DNA of 64,000 nucleotides from Pedobacter sp. R20-19 (GTDB taxonomy: Bacteria; Bacteroidota; Bacteroidia; Sphingobacteriales; Sphingobacteriaceae): NCBI RefSeq assembly GCF_000708265.2, contig NZ_JCKI01000006.1:62001-126000 (forward strand), written 5' to 3'. The number at the start of each line of letters is the position of its first letter. The first letter of the stretch is position 1. This document shows, in pieces, positions 26,754-35,654 of the stretch. The translations under genes and the position numbers were made by a program. The notes under the pieces were generated by a model. It searched no databases, had not been told where the DNA came from, and worked only from the letters and a program-made list of their open reading frames with translations.

Positions 26754-27823
26754 TTTGTTTCTTCTTTTATGACTTTCAAAAATTCAGTACCCCACTTTCT
26801 ACAAGGTTCTAAATGGTTTCCTTCTGCCCACTCATTCCACGCATTAATAAATATAAAATTTTCATCACTATCTTTTTTGGTTTGTGTATTTATAATATGT
26901 CTTAGCCAAGTTCTAAATATTTCTGGGTTAGCTTTATCTAGTATTAAAGCCCCTTTTTTAACCCTCGGACTATTATCCCATCCTGGAGTAATTCCGGGAA
27001 ATACATTTCCAGAAACAGTGTGGTTATATTTCAAAACTCTTGAAACATAGTCTTCATAAAGTTGATAGTGATTATTCATTAAAAAGGACTTTCTAATTTT
27101 TAATCTGTTTAAAACTCTACCAAAAATATTTTCAGGAACCTTTTTTAGATACCTGTGGTCTGGCTGAAAGTGTATGCTGCCGTGAAAACCCAATGTTAAA
27201 GCATCTTTTGTGATGAAGTTATCCATACACAGAAAATAGATAGAAGGAAAATTATATTCTTGGGCAATTATGTTCGCATTAGTAATAAAGTTTCTAACAT
27301 TTGGAATAATTGAGGCTTTATAAATAACAAATACTGGAGAGCCTGCAATTTTAATATATCTTTCGTCTTTAAAAACCTTCTTGCATAAAAATTTAATGTG
27401 TTCGGTGTGGTCTTTATCGCTATAATCTTGTTTAATTAATATTTCATTTTCCTGCCCATCCCATCTTTTTGTCCAATTTTCATTAGCCCAACAAAACATA
27501 AAAGGAAAATCTTCCTTTTCATTTTTCAACATCCTATCCAAAGGCTCATGCATTAAACGTTTCCCATTAAACCAATAATGATAATAACAGAAACCATATA
27601 TTCCAAATTCTTTAGCTAAGGCTATTTGTGCTAATCTTGCTTCTTCTAATCTTAAATCATAAAACCCAAGATCAGCAGGTAAATGTGGTTGATGATGCCC
27701 CTTAAATTGGGGTTTAGCTTTCGTTACGTTTGTCCACTCTGTAAAACCTTTACCCCACCATTTGTCATTTTCTTCAAAAGGATGGAATTGTGGTAGATGA
27801 ATGGCAATGGGTTTAATTGGCAT
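26750..27823 (-). CDS. wbsX: WbsX-type GH99-like glycosyltransferase/hydrolase domain protein
   Basis: A 357-residue protein of the WbsX group found in O-antigen and capsule loci. IAIHLPQFHPFEENDKWWGK and GFTEWTNVTKAKPQFKGHHQ are its signature, with FCWANENWTKRWDG and the C-terminal INAWNEWAEGNHLEP. The fold resembles GH99 endo-mannosidase-like proteins, but the group is annotated as glycosyltransferase-like and its true reaction is unsettled. I chose the ATG at 27823. The longer frame to 27865 adds residues that overlap the GT2 gene and lack family similarity. Confidence 0.85.
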   Translation of the reverse strand: MPIKPIAIHLPQFHPFEENDKWWGKGFTEWTNVTKAKPQFKGHHQPHLPADLGFYDLRLEEARLAQIALAKEFGIYGFCYYHYWFNGKRLMHEPLDRMLKNEKEDFPFMFCWANENWTKRWDGQENEILIKQDYSDKDHTEHIKFLCKKVFKDERYIKIAGSPVFVIYKASIIPNVRNFITNANIIAQEYNFPSIYFLCMDNFITKDALTLGFHGSIHFQPDHRYLKKVPENIFGRVLNRLKIRKSFLMNNHYQLYEDYVSRVLKYNHTVSGNVFPGITPGWDNSPRVKKGALILDKANPEIFRTWLRHIINTQTKKDSDENFIFINAWNEWAEGNHLEPCRKWGTEFLKVIKEETK

Positions 27824-27839
27824 TATGATTATTATTAGG

Positions 27840-28655
27840 CTATCTGTGTATAATCTTGCTAACAAGTGTTACCACTTTGAAAAACAAGTAATGAAATTTA
27901 TACTTTTTTTTAATATGAGTTAAAAAAAAACTCTTTGAGAAATGATCATTTTCGTCGTATTTAATTCTATCAGTTAAAGTAATGCCTATTTGCTGATCAG
28001 GATGTATCCTGTATTTTATTAAACACGAATCCAAGAAAAAAAGAGCATTATTTCCTGATGCATGAAGTGCCAACCATGCATCATGCCAATAATCTATTGG
28101 TAAAATAAAAGGAAAAATTTCTTTTTTTAATGTATCTCTAAATACAATTGTTGCCCCTGTAACCTTATTATTATTATTAATTAAATCATCAAATGCGAAA
28201 AAGTTGTTTTTCCATTTCATTTTCATTTTTTTATTAAATCCCCACTTATCCCATAATTTACCATCAAGTGGATTATCATTACTATCTATTAATAGGCCAT
28301 TAGTAAAGAGCATCATCATATCTGGATTTTTATTAAAGGCATTTATACACATTTCAACCTTTACATTTTCCCACAAATCATCTTGATCTGACAGGAAATA
28401 AAAATCAGAATTACATAATTTTATAGCAGCTTCAAAATTTTTTTTTGTACCCAGTCTCTTTTCGTTTTGATAAATGGTAATAAGATGTGGATAATTGTTT
28501 GCAAATCTTTCTAAAATATGATATGTTTTGTCTTCAGACTTATCATCATATATTTTAATTTCATTTACTGGTAAACTTTGATTTATTATACTAAGAAGTT
28601 GCTTTTCAATATATTTCTCTCCATTACAAGTACAGATAAGTACTGATAATTTCAT
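27840..28655 (-). CDS. Glycosyltransferase family 2 (rhamnosyltransferase-like)
   Basis: A 271-residue GT-A enzyme. LSVLICTCNGEKYIEKQLLS and IKIYDDKSEDKTYHILERF start the fold, and SDFYFLSDQDDLWENVKVE carries the SDQDD motif typical of the RfbF/WbbL-like GT2 subgroup. YWHDAWLALHASGNN is the acceptor-side region. It probably adds rhamnose or a related deoxysugar, but that is inference. It overlaps the methyltransferase by four bases. Confidence 0.88.
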   Translation of the reverse strand: MKLSVLICTCNGEKYIEKQLLSIINQSLPVNEIKIYDDKSEDKTYHILERFANNYPHLITIYQNEKRLGTKKNFEAAIKLCNSDFYFLSDQDDLWENVKVEMCINAFNKNPDMMMLFTNGLLIDSNDNPLDGKLWDKWGFNKKMKMKWKNNFFAFDDLINNNNKVTGATIVFRDTLKKEIFPFILPIDYWHDAWLALHASGNNALFFLDSCLIKYRIHPDQQIGITLTDRIKYDENDHFSKSFFLTHIKKKYKFHYLFFKVVTLVSKIIHR

Positions 28656-29479
28656 TTTCTGAATAAATTTTTAAAGAACCTAAAAGGTCGTATTATGAAC
28701 TCGCCAGCTTTCCATGTATATGTATTTTTGAGACTTTCTGAAACTTCCCTACGTGTCGATTCTAAAACATTTTCATTATAGAAAAAACTTGGTTTTGGTT
28801 CAGCAAAAACCTGATCTGAAGCTATTGCTAAATTATAAATTGGATTAATACTTATATCAACATTTAGATTGTCATAATATCCTGAATAAAAATTAAAGCC
28901 GTTACCATTAACTTCAGGTAATAAAATAGAACCGCTTATATATTTTTGGTTATAAAATGTTGTATACTTAAAAAAACTATTTACTAATAATTTAAATTCA
29001 TCTTTATATAATTCCTTTATATGAAATTCGTTATTATGGCCTGTTTCTTCCGAGTAATATTTTTTATCTGGGGATGATATTATCAAAATCCCGTTAGTTT
29101 TTAATACTCTTTTTATCTCGGAAAGCATCTGTTCATGTTTATCATGGTGCTCTATAGTTTCAAAACTTATAACTATGTCAATAGAATTGCTAGGTATTGG
29201 AATACTATCTGTAGCGCCAACTTGAAATTCTAAATTTTGATAGTTGTATTTAATATATGCTTTTTCAATTGTCTTATAATCTATGTCTACTCCATATACT
29301 TTTTTAGCTTTTTTAGCCATCAGATTACTCCCATACCCTTCTCCACATGCAATATCTAAGATGACTTTATTTTCAATAAATTGCATTGCAAAAGCATATC
29401 GATGCAAATGTTCCGACATATTTTCAGAATAAATATGTGTTTCTAATCGCTCACCTGTCCAGAATTTATTATTTTTCAT
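28652..29479 (-). CDS. Class I SAM-dependent methyltransferase
   Basis: A 275-residue protein with Rossmann motif I at 37-52 (NKVILDIACGEGYGSN), motif II KVYGVDIDYKTIEKA, and motif IV around IDIVISFETIEHHDKH. It matches the Methyltransf_11 type often found beside Wzt genes, where such enzymes methylate the glycan end or a repeat sugar and can act as chain-length signals. It overlaps the ABC ATPase gene by 11 bases and the GT2 by four. Confidence 0.85.
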   Translation of the reverse strand: MKNNKFWTGERLETHIYSENMSEHLHRYAFAMQFIENKVILDIACGEGYGSNLMAKKAKKVYGVDIDYKTIEKAYIKYNYQNLEFQVGATDSIPIPSNSIDIVISFETIEHHDKHEQMLSEIKRVLKTNGILIISSPDKKYYSEETGHNNEFHIKELYKDEFKLLVNSFFKYTTFYNQKYISGSILLPEVNGNGFNFYSGYYDNLNVDISINPIYNLAIASDQVFAEPKPSFFYNENVLESTRREVSESLKNTYTWKAGEFIIRPFRFFKNLFRK

Positions 29480-30770
29480 AGGTCCAATTTAAAAGAGGCC
29501 TTAATAAACCAGCAAACTTACCTGTTGTCAAGCCTCTTGCAGATATAATATCTGTTCTTAATTTATCAATTATATTAATTGCAATTATGTTTTTTGTATG
29601 AAGATGGATTTCATGCCTCTTATGATTGAAAATTGCGACACCTATAATGATCTTACCCTCGTTAAGGAAATTTCCAGGTATCCAAGCAGTGGTTGTAAAT
29701 GTGCCGATCGGATGAATTTCATTGTACCACTTAGAATTTACATTGTGTGAATCAAAGAGGTTATTTTCAAATTCATCATAAAAGTTTAGACCGTGCCACA
29801 AAATGTGATTTGATTCTAAAACCTCATATTGGATCTCAATACCAATTTTATCTGTAACATCAAATTCTCTATTTTTATTCTTATTTTCATCTATTGCTTT
29901 AATAGACAATAATTTCACAATATGATCTCCAGGTCCGCTATTGCTATGCCATTCTTGGTAATGATTGATTTTAAAGTTTGTTTCTTCATATTTTCTTAAA
30001 ACACTTTCAGTTTTATTGATCATCTCAATTTTGCCATTATTTAATAGCATACAATTATTACAAAATCCTACTATGCTTTTCATATTATGGCTCACAAACA
30101 ACACCGTCCGTCCTTCACCTTTGCTTACTTCACCCATTTTGCCCAAACACTTTTTCTGAAATTCTGCATCGCCCACGGCTAATACTTCATCCACAATCAG
30201 GATTTCAGATTCGAGGTGTGCGGCAACGGCAAAAGCCAACCGTACATACATACCAGATGAATAGCGTTTTACGGGCGTGTCTAGGTAACGTTCAATTCCA
30301 GCGAAATCTACAATTTCATCCAGTTTACGCTGAATTTCCCTTTTACGCATACCCAGGATGGCACCATTCAGGAAGATATTTTCACGGCCGCTTAATTCTG
30401 GGTGGAAACCGGTTCCTACTTCCAGCAAACTTGCAATCCGGCCTTTGCCCGAAATCCTGCCGGTAGTAGGGGCGGTAACTTTACTTAAAATTTTGAGCAG
30501 TGTACTTTTACCTGCACCATTGCGCCCGATAATGCCGACAGCATCGCCCTGTTCAATCTCGAAATTTATGTCTTTTAAGCTCCATACTACATCACTTTCA
30601 CTTTTAGTATGCTGGTTATTGCTTTCTCCAATCTGCAGAAAAGGATCTTCTTTTCCACGCATCCTTGCATACCAGCGCTCCAGATCACGGCTAATGGTTC
30701 CGGTACCGATTTGACCCAGTTGATAGGCTTTGGAGAGGTTTTCTACTTTAATAGCAACGTTGTTTGACAA
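29469..30770 (-). CDS. wzt: Polysaccharide ABC transporter ATPase with Wzt C-terminal domain
   Basis: A 433-residue ATPase for export of polysaccharide across the inner membrane. Walker A is about 79-91 (GIIGRNGAGKST), the signature is YSSGMYVRLAF at 170-180, and Walker B is LIVDEVLAVGD at 191-201. Residues from about 265 onward form a beta-rich Wzt-type C-terminal domain (LLSIKAIDENKNKNREFDV), which in the family recognises the modified end of the glycan. Start is TTG at 30770. Its permease partner lies upstream, separated by the four-helix-bundle gene. The methyltransferase that overlaps it may set the end cap. Confidence 0.92.
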   Translation of the reverse strand: MSNNVAIKVENLSKAYQLGQIGTGTISRDLERWYARMRGKEDPFLQIGESNNQHTKSESDVVWSLKDINFEIEQGDAVGIIGRNGAGKSTLLKILSKVTAPTTGRISGKGRIASLLEVGTGFHPELSGRENIFLNGAILGMRKREIQRKLDEIVDFAGIERYLDTPVKRYSSGMYVRLAFAVAAHLESEILIVDEVLAVGDAEFQKKCLGKMGEVSKGEGRTVLFVSHNMKSIVGFCNNCMLLNNGKIEMINKTESVLRKYEETNFKINHYQEWHSNSGPGDHIVKLLSIKAIDENKNKNREFDVTDKIGIEIQYEVLESNHILWHGLNFYDEFENNLFDSHNVNSKWYNEIHPIGTFTTTAWIPGNFLNEGKIIIGVAIFNHKRHEIHLHTKNIIAINIIDKLRTDIISARGLTTGKFAGLLRPLLNWTYEK

Positions 30771-30773
30771 GAG

Positions 30774-30850
30774 GTAGGGTAGTTTAGTGGGTTATTGTAG
30801 GTTATTAGGTTATTGTGGGTTATTAGGTTAGTGTATTAGGTGTTGGCTAG
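30774..30850. repeat. G/T-rich low-complexity tract, left flank of the four-helix-bundle gene
   Basis: Degenerate repeats of GGTTATTAGGTTATTGTG-type sequence. Together with the C/T-rich tract at 31301-31380, which is of complementary type in the opposite orientation, it brackets the four-helix-bundle gene. Confidence 0.65.
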
Positions 30851-30869
30851 TTGTATTAAAATAGTATTA

Positions 30870-31238
30870 TTAATTCTTACTGTTGAGTTGTGAATTTCGT
30901 AAATTAGTTAGCTTAATGGTAATCGTTTCTATTTGATTTCTACAAGAAAGATAATCTTCCTGGTTAATATAGTTCAAATCTACAGCTGCAATCAAATGAT
31001 TTAAAGTTTCTAGCGTTGTGGAGTAGGCCATATTGGTATAGTGAGCTTTATCTTTTGAAGTAATCTTTCCTGATCCTTCAGCCAAACAAGCTCCAATGCT
31101 ACTTACTGACCTTTTAATCTGACTGATTAATCCGAAAGTTTCATCTTTTGGAAATTTAGTGGTTAAACGATAAATGTCTTTTCTAAATGACATTGACAAT
31201 TGCCATACTTCCAGTTTCTCGAATGAATAAACGTGCAT
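30870..31238 (-). CDS. Four-helix-bundle protein (S23/IVP, Avd-like)
   Basis: A 122-residue protein of the family first met in intervening sequences of 23S rRNA and related to the Avd protein of diversity-generating retroelements. Hallmarks are FEKLEVWQLSMSFRKDIYRL at the start, FGLISQIKRSVSSIGACLAEG, and helices 3-4 with TTLETLNHLIAAVDLNYI. Its role is unknown; pentameric nucleic-acid binding has been proposed for the family. No rRNA or retroelement is present here. It sits between the Wzt and Wzm genes on the same strand and is bracketed by inverted low-complexity tracts, so it looks inserted. Confidence 0.9.
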   Translation of the reverse strand: MHVYSFEKLEVWQLSMSFRKDIYRLTTKFPKDETFGLISQIKRSVSSIGACLAEGSGKITSKDKAHYTNMAYSTTLETLNHLIAAVDLNYINQEDYLSCRNQIETITIKLTNLRNSQLNSKN

Positions 31239-31300
31239 AATCTTTATTTAATAGCTAATTAATAAATAAAGGATGATTATCTAAATATACAATTTTATTC

Positions 31301-31380
31301 ATCTAACCTTCTAACCTCTTCTCTAACCCTATAACCAACTTCCTAACTAACCAACTATCCATCTCTCCAACTTCCCCTCC
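31301..31380. repeat. C/T-rich low-complexity tract, right flank of the four-helix-bundle gene
   Basis: A degenerate CTAACC / TAACCAACT-type tract that is roughly the reverse complement of the G/T-rich tract at 30774-30850. It extends to the end of the ABC permease gene. Confidence 0.65.
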
Positions 31381-32237
31381 TATACCGTATCCACAAAGTT
31401 CCGTTCCACCTTATTGAAAATGATCATCCCGAAGAAGAGGAGGGTAGTGGTGATGGCGATAGCATAGCTTAAACTACCCCAGCTAAAAGTTCCTTCACCC
31501 AGAAAGCCATACCTGAAGGTTTCTATAATGGGCGTCATGGGGTTATATTGAATGATCCAGGCATAAGCAGGATATTTTTTTAAAGCTTCAGATAGTGGGT
31601 AAATCACTGTGGTGGCGTACATTAAAAGCTGAACACCAAAAGTAACCAGGAAGGCCAAATCACGGTATTTTGTGGTCATGGCAGAAATGATCATTCCGGC
31701 ACCCAATCCCAATAGCGCCATCAGTATTACAATAACAGGGAAGAGTGAAATGGCCCAGGTGATGTGAAAGGGTGCGCCTGTAAAATAGTAATAAACCATC
31801 ATTAAAATGAAGAGCAACATCTGCACACCGAAACGAACAAGATTGCTCACCACAATGCTTAAAGGCATAATGAGTCTGGGAAAGTATACTTTTCCGAAGA
31901 TGCCTGCATTATCTTTAAATACGGTAGATGTTTTAGTCAGACAATCTGCAAAGTAATTCCAGGCGGTAATTCCCGCCATGTAAAATAAGGGTTTAGGCAA
32001 ACCATCGGTAGAAATCCCTGCCAGATTCCCAAAAATAAAAGTAAAGATGATGGTGGTGAACAAGGGTTGAATAAAAAACCACAATGGACCTAAAATAGTC
32101 TGTTTGTAAAAAGAAACAAAATCACGGCGAACCAGGAGCCATAGTAAATCGCGATAGGCCCAGATTTCACTAAATTTCAGATCGAAAAGTGAAGCTTTTG
32201 CTTCAATTGTCCAGCTGTATTCTTCTTTATGCTCCAT
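31380..32237 (-). CDS. wzm: Polysaccharide ABC-2 transporter permease
   Basis: A 285-residue permease with six membrane helices and an N-terminal cytoplasmic amphipathic segment. Family motifs include YRDLLWLLVRRDFVSFYKQT, LGPLWFFIQPLFTTIIFTFI and YNPMTPIIETFRYGFLG. It forms the channel for the Wzt-type ATPase and moves a completed lipid-linked glycan to the periplasmic face. ATG at 32237. It is separated from its ATPase by the four-helix-bundle gene, whereas wzm and wzt are usually adjacent. Confidence 0.92.
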   Translation of the reverse strand: MEHKEEYSWTIEAKASLFDLKFSEIWAYRDLLWLLVRRDFVSFYKQTILGPLWFFIQPLFTTIIFTFIFGNLAGISTDGLPKPLFYMAGITAWNYFADCLTKTSTVFKDNAGIFGKVYFPRLIMPLSIVVSNLVRFGVQMLLFILMMVYYYFTGAPFHITWAISLFPVIVILMALLGLGAGMIISAMTTKYRDLAFLVTFGVQLLMYATTVIYPLSEALKKYPAYAWIIQYNPMTPIIETFRYGFLGEGTFSWGSLSYAIAITTTLLFFGMIIFNKVERNFVDTV

Positions 32238-32316
32238 AAATGATAGAGAATTGAACGGCTCCCTTTTTTGGGGAAGTGTAAGGTAAAGCTTTGAAAAACT
32301 GGCTATTATAATTCAT

Positions 32317-33423
32317 CTAGTTGAATAAGAGATGGAGAAAGTTTGTTTTGTATTGCTCAAAGCTAAAAGCAGCTAAACATTGCTGCTGTAACTGTTTCGT
32401 ATTAACTGCAGACTTAGGATAGGCCAAATGTTTGGCTATAGTTGTGCTAATTTCTTTCACACTTTGTGGATCAACAAGGTCTCCTAGTTTTCCATTGAGC
32501 AGTGCATCCCGACTGCCATCTGTATTGCCTGCAATGGAAACCAGGCCGCAGGCTGCTGCTTCAATAAAGGCAATGCCGAAGCCTTCGCCTTTGCTGGGCA
32601 TCACAAACAAATCAGCCAAAAGAAAATATTCCTGAACTTCAGCCTCTGCCAAAAAACCTGTTAAAATAACCCGATGGGTTAAGTCGTGTTGCTCAATCAG
32701 GTTTAATACACTTGCCATTTCTTTTTCATCAGCTTTACCTGCCAAAATATAAACAACTTCCTCGGGCAAATCTTTAAGTGCCAAAATCACCTGTTGGTAC
32801 CCTTTATATTGCTCTTGTGAGGAAAGACGGGTTAAAGTAAAAAGTATTTTATTTGATGTGGAAAGCTGATACTGGCTAAGGAGGTGATCTGGCTTTTCAA
32901 AATGGGCTGGTATCCGGAAAAAAGGATCAAGGCCGTTGTGAAGTACTTTAATTCGAGAGGGTTGCAGCTGATGTGATTTTTCTATTTGTTGTGCAGTGAA
33001 ATGGCTTACTGCCCATACTTCGGTATGTCTACGTAAAAAATCTGTTTTCCATTTAGGGAGTTTTCCCCAAATTTCGATACCGTGAGCCAGCAACACGATT
33101 CGCTTTCCAGGTTGAATCTTTTTTAAAATCCAAGCAAACAGCAAAAGGTTGATATGACTCAGTATGATGGTGTTGGCCATCCAGCCTGTTTTGGCGGTAT
33201 TTAATAGAAAGGCTATACGGTTTCCCTTAAAGCCTCTAAAACTTTCGGTATCTACATAATTAAAATCTGGCTGATCATCATAAAGACTCATCAACTGATG
33301 CTTACTTTTTGAAGTATGATTCAAATCACTTAAGATTTTGCTGATACATCTACATACTTTTTCTATGCCGCCCGTTAGGCTGAAGCTGTGTAAACTTAAG
33401 AACAACACCTTTTCATGTTTCAA
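32317..33423 (-). CDS. Glycosyltransferase family 4
   Basis: A 368-residue GT-B enzyme. VLFLSLHSFSLTGGIEKVC starts the acceptor half, IVLLAHGIEIWGKLPKWK follows, and the donor half has ILFTLTRLSSQEQYKGYQQV and PSKGEGFGIAFIEAAACGLV with the E-x7-E motif. It starts with TTG at 33423; an overlapping ATG nearby is out of frame. It lies 44 bases after asnB and 79 before the ABC permease, so it belongs to the same transcript. Confidence 0.9.
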   Translation of the reverse strand: MKHEKVLFLSLHSFSLTGGIEKVCRCISKILSDLNHTSKSKHQLMSLYDDQPDFNYVDTESFRGFKGNRIAFLLNTAKTGWMANTIILSHINLLLFAWILKKIQPGKRIVLLAHGIEIWGKLPKWKTDFLRRHTEVWAVSHFTAQQIEKSHQLQPSRIKVLHNGLDPFFRIPAHFEKPDHLLSQYQLSTSNKILFTLTRLSSQEQYKGYQQVILALKDLPEEVVYILAGKADEKEMASVLNLIEQHDLTHRVILTGFLAEAEVQEYFLLADLFVMPSKGEGFGIAFIEAAACGLVSIAGNTDGSRDALLNGKLGDLVDPQSVKEISTTIAKHLAYPKSAVNTKQLQQQCLAAFSFEQYKTNFLHLLFN

Positions 33424-33467
33424 TTTGCTATCTCTTTTTCTCTATTTTCCATTTCCCAACCAAAACC

Positions 33468-35258
33468 TTAATCTTCTTTACAAACCTGGTAAAGCGCAAA
33501 AGCTTTGGACCAATGCAGCTTACCTGATTTAAATTTTTCAATTAATTTTACTGCAAACTCATTATTCTTATAAAATTGCTCCTGAGAGATTTGTCCGCCT
33601 TTTAAAAACCATTGTTGAAGGGGGAAACTAAAACCCATTTTAGGCCTGTTCCATATCGCTTCCGGGAGTATTTTTTTAAAGGCCTGGATCAATAAGCCTT
33701 TCTTCTGTGCCGGAAAGCGTTGAGTGCTAGCGATGCCATTGATGGTTGCTAAGAAATGCTGATCAAGAAAAGGCACACGAACTTCTATACCATGACTCAT
33801 GCTCATAAAGTCGGTATCTTTAAGCAATTGGTTTTGCATATAAATAGAAGTTTCCAACCAGGATGCTCTTTCTGCACCTTGTAATATATTTATTTCATCA
33901 CCTATCGGAAAAGCTTCGAATAACTGATCAATTTCTTTTTTACTGATCTTTAATATTTTGGCAATGGTTTCCGGGATAAAGAACCCCCTGAGGAAAAGAT
34001 ATTCGCCGATTGGATTTTTATAGCTGAGGTAGTAAATTCTTTTCAGTTTTTCTGAAGGCAATCGTTCACAAAACCTTAAGATAAAAGCAGGTAACTTTTG
34101 AAGTGTTCTGATTAAACCCATTCGGCTGAATGATGGGTATCCACCAAGTAATTCATCGGCGCCAATTCCAGATAAAACGGCTTTTAAGTTATTTTCCTTT
34201 GCATATTTATTTACAAACCATGAATTGATCCCATCATTGGTAGGTTGATCCATGGCTGTCATGATTTCTTCAAAACCCGCATTAAAATCCTGTTCATTTA
34301 CCAGATAAGTTTGGTGTATACCGCCTGTTTTCTCGGTAACCAGTTTTTGATATTGCTCTTCAGAAAAAGTTGGATCTGCAAAGTTTATCGATAAACTTTT
34401 AAGGTTTTTGCCCGTGTGTTGATTGGCCAGTAGAGTGATAATGCTGGAATCTATCCCACCGCTTAAAAAAACGCCAATGGGCGCATCAGCAATTAAATGG
34501 CGTTGAACGGCATTTTCCAGGCTTTTACCTAAGTTTTCAGCAGCTTGCAAGGGCGATGTAATTGGAGCTGAAAGTGGCAACGGTTTAAATGAAATGATTT
34601 CATGGGCCTGATATTCATGATCCCATTTCAGGTAATGCCCGGGTTTTAATGAAAATACATCCTGCAATGTGGTAAAAGGTTGGGGGATATGGCCAAAAGC
34701 CAGGAAGTACGTTTTCCAGTTTTTGTTTTTTACGAAGGTATAACTGGTTTTTTTAAAAGCCTTCACCTCTGATGAAAATATTAACTGTTTATTTTGAACG
34801 GAATAGTACAAGGGTTTAATGCCAGCCTGATCACGAACGAGGTAAGTAAGCTGTTGAGATTGATCGTGAAGCGCAAAAGCAAACATTCCATTAAATTTGC
34901 GGAAACTGCTTACACCCCAGGTGTGGTAGGCTGCTAAAATCACCTCGGTATCGCTTTGTGTGCGAAAGGGGTAGCCCGTTGCTGATAATTCCTTTTTTAA
35001 TTCTTGAAAATTATAAATTTCACCGTTAAAGGTAATGGCTAATTTTTCTTCCACTGCTAACATTGGCTGATGTCCACCAGCGGTGAGGTCGATTAATGCC
35101 AGTCTGCGATGGCCAAATTGTAAACCGATGGTATCGTCAGCATAAAAACCTTCATCATCAGGGCCTCCATGCTTCATGGCATTACACATGTACTTTACAT
35201 CGTTCAGAATTTGCACTGAATTTGCTTTTCTATCTATAATTCCGGCAATTCTACACAC
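33468..35258 (-). CDS. asnB: Asparagine synthase (glutamine-hydrolysing)
   Basis: A 596-residue enzyme that makes asparagine, or amidates a related carboxylate, using glutamine and ATP. Cys2 (MCRIAGIID) is the glutaminase nucleophile exposed after Met removal, which fixes the start at the GTG at 35258. The synthetase domain carries the PP-loop SGGIDSS near residue 266. Copies inside capsule loci are common and may amidate sugar acids, but that role is inferred. It is the first gene after the UpxY leader, 396 bases downstream of upxY. Confidence 0.93.
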   Translation of the reverse strand: MCRIAGIIDRKANSVQILNDVKYMCNAMKHGGPDDEGFYADDTIGLQFGHRRLALIDLTAGGHQPMLAVEEKLAITFNGEIYNFQELKKELSATGYPFRTQSDTEVILAAYHTWGVSSFRKFNGMFAFALHDQSQQLTYLVRDQAGIKPLYYSVQNKQLIFSSEVKAFKKTSYTFVKNKNWKTYFLAFGHIPQPFTTLQDVFSLKPGHYLKWDHEYQAHEIISFKPLPLSAPITSPLQAAENLGKSLENAVQRHLIADAPIGVFLSGGIDSSIITLLANQHTGKNLKSLSINFADPTFSEEQYQKLVTEKTGGIHQTYLVNEQDFNAGFEEIMTAMDQPTNDGINSWFVNKYAKENNLKAVLSGIGADELLGGYPSFSRMGLIRTLQKLPAFILRFCERLPSEKLKRIYYLSYKNPIGEYLFLRGFFIPETIAKILKISKKEIDQLFEAFPIGDEINILQGAERASWLETSIYMQNQLLKDTDFMSMSHGIEVRVPFLDQHFLATINGIASTQRFPAQKKGLLIQAFKKILPEAIWNRPKMGFSFPLQQWFLKGGQISQEQFYKNNEFAVKLIEKFKSGKLHWSKAFALYQVCKED

Positions 35259-35654
35259 CTGTTACTTGTTTAAATGTAACCCATTTTGAGGTGGTCAGCC
35301 TGTATTTTGAAGATAAATGATTTTTCGTAGAAGTCATTTGAATGCTGGTCTGGCACAGCTTCGCCCCTTCAGTCACATTTTATTTTTTAAAAATGAACTG
35401 ATGTGTGGTTTTAAATATTATACCTGGAGTTTAAATTCCAGGCGGTTCAATTTACAAAACTAAGCATTAAGGATGTTAACAATTAATGCTTGAACTCTTT
35501 TGCTGATATAGTTTTGAAAATGTTACTGATGAATTCTATTTCCTATTCCCTCAAATATGCTAAATCTATATGTAAACTAAGGGATAGGAAAAAAGTATTT
35601 AAGTAGGTATATGATTTTTGAGTTGAAGCTGTTCATTTAAAATGCTACATTCTT
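35259..35654. other. Leader between upxY and asnB
   Basis: 396 gene-free bases in front of the long biosynthetic run. A CCTGGA/TCCAGG hairpin lies at 35423-35442. In UpxY-controlled loci such leaders are where the antiterminator acts. I see no conserved ops-like element that I could name, and no clear -33/-7 promoter. Confidence 0.5.
35423..35442. other. Hairpin in the asnB leader
   Basis: A 6-bp stem CCTGGA / TCCAGG around an 8-base AT loop, extendable by partial pairing. There is no T tract on the minus strand, so it is more likely a pause or leader element than a terminator. Confidence 0.4.

Noticed and set aside
30870..31238. 23S rRNA intervening sequence
   Set aside because: The gene belongs to that protein family, but no rRNA sequence flanks it.
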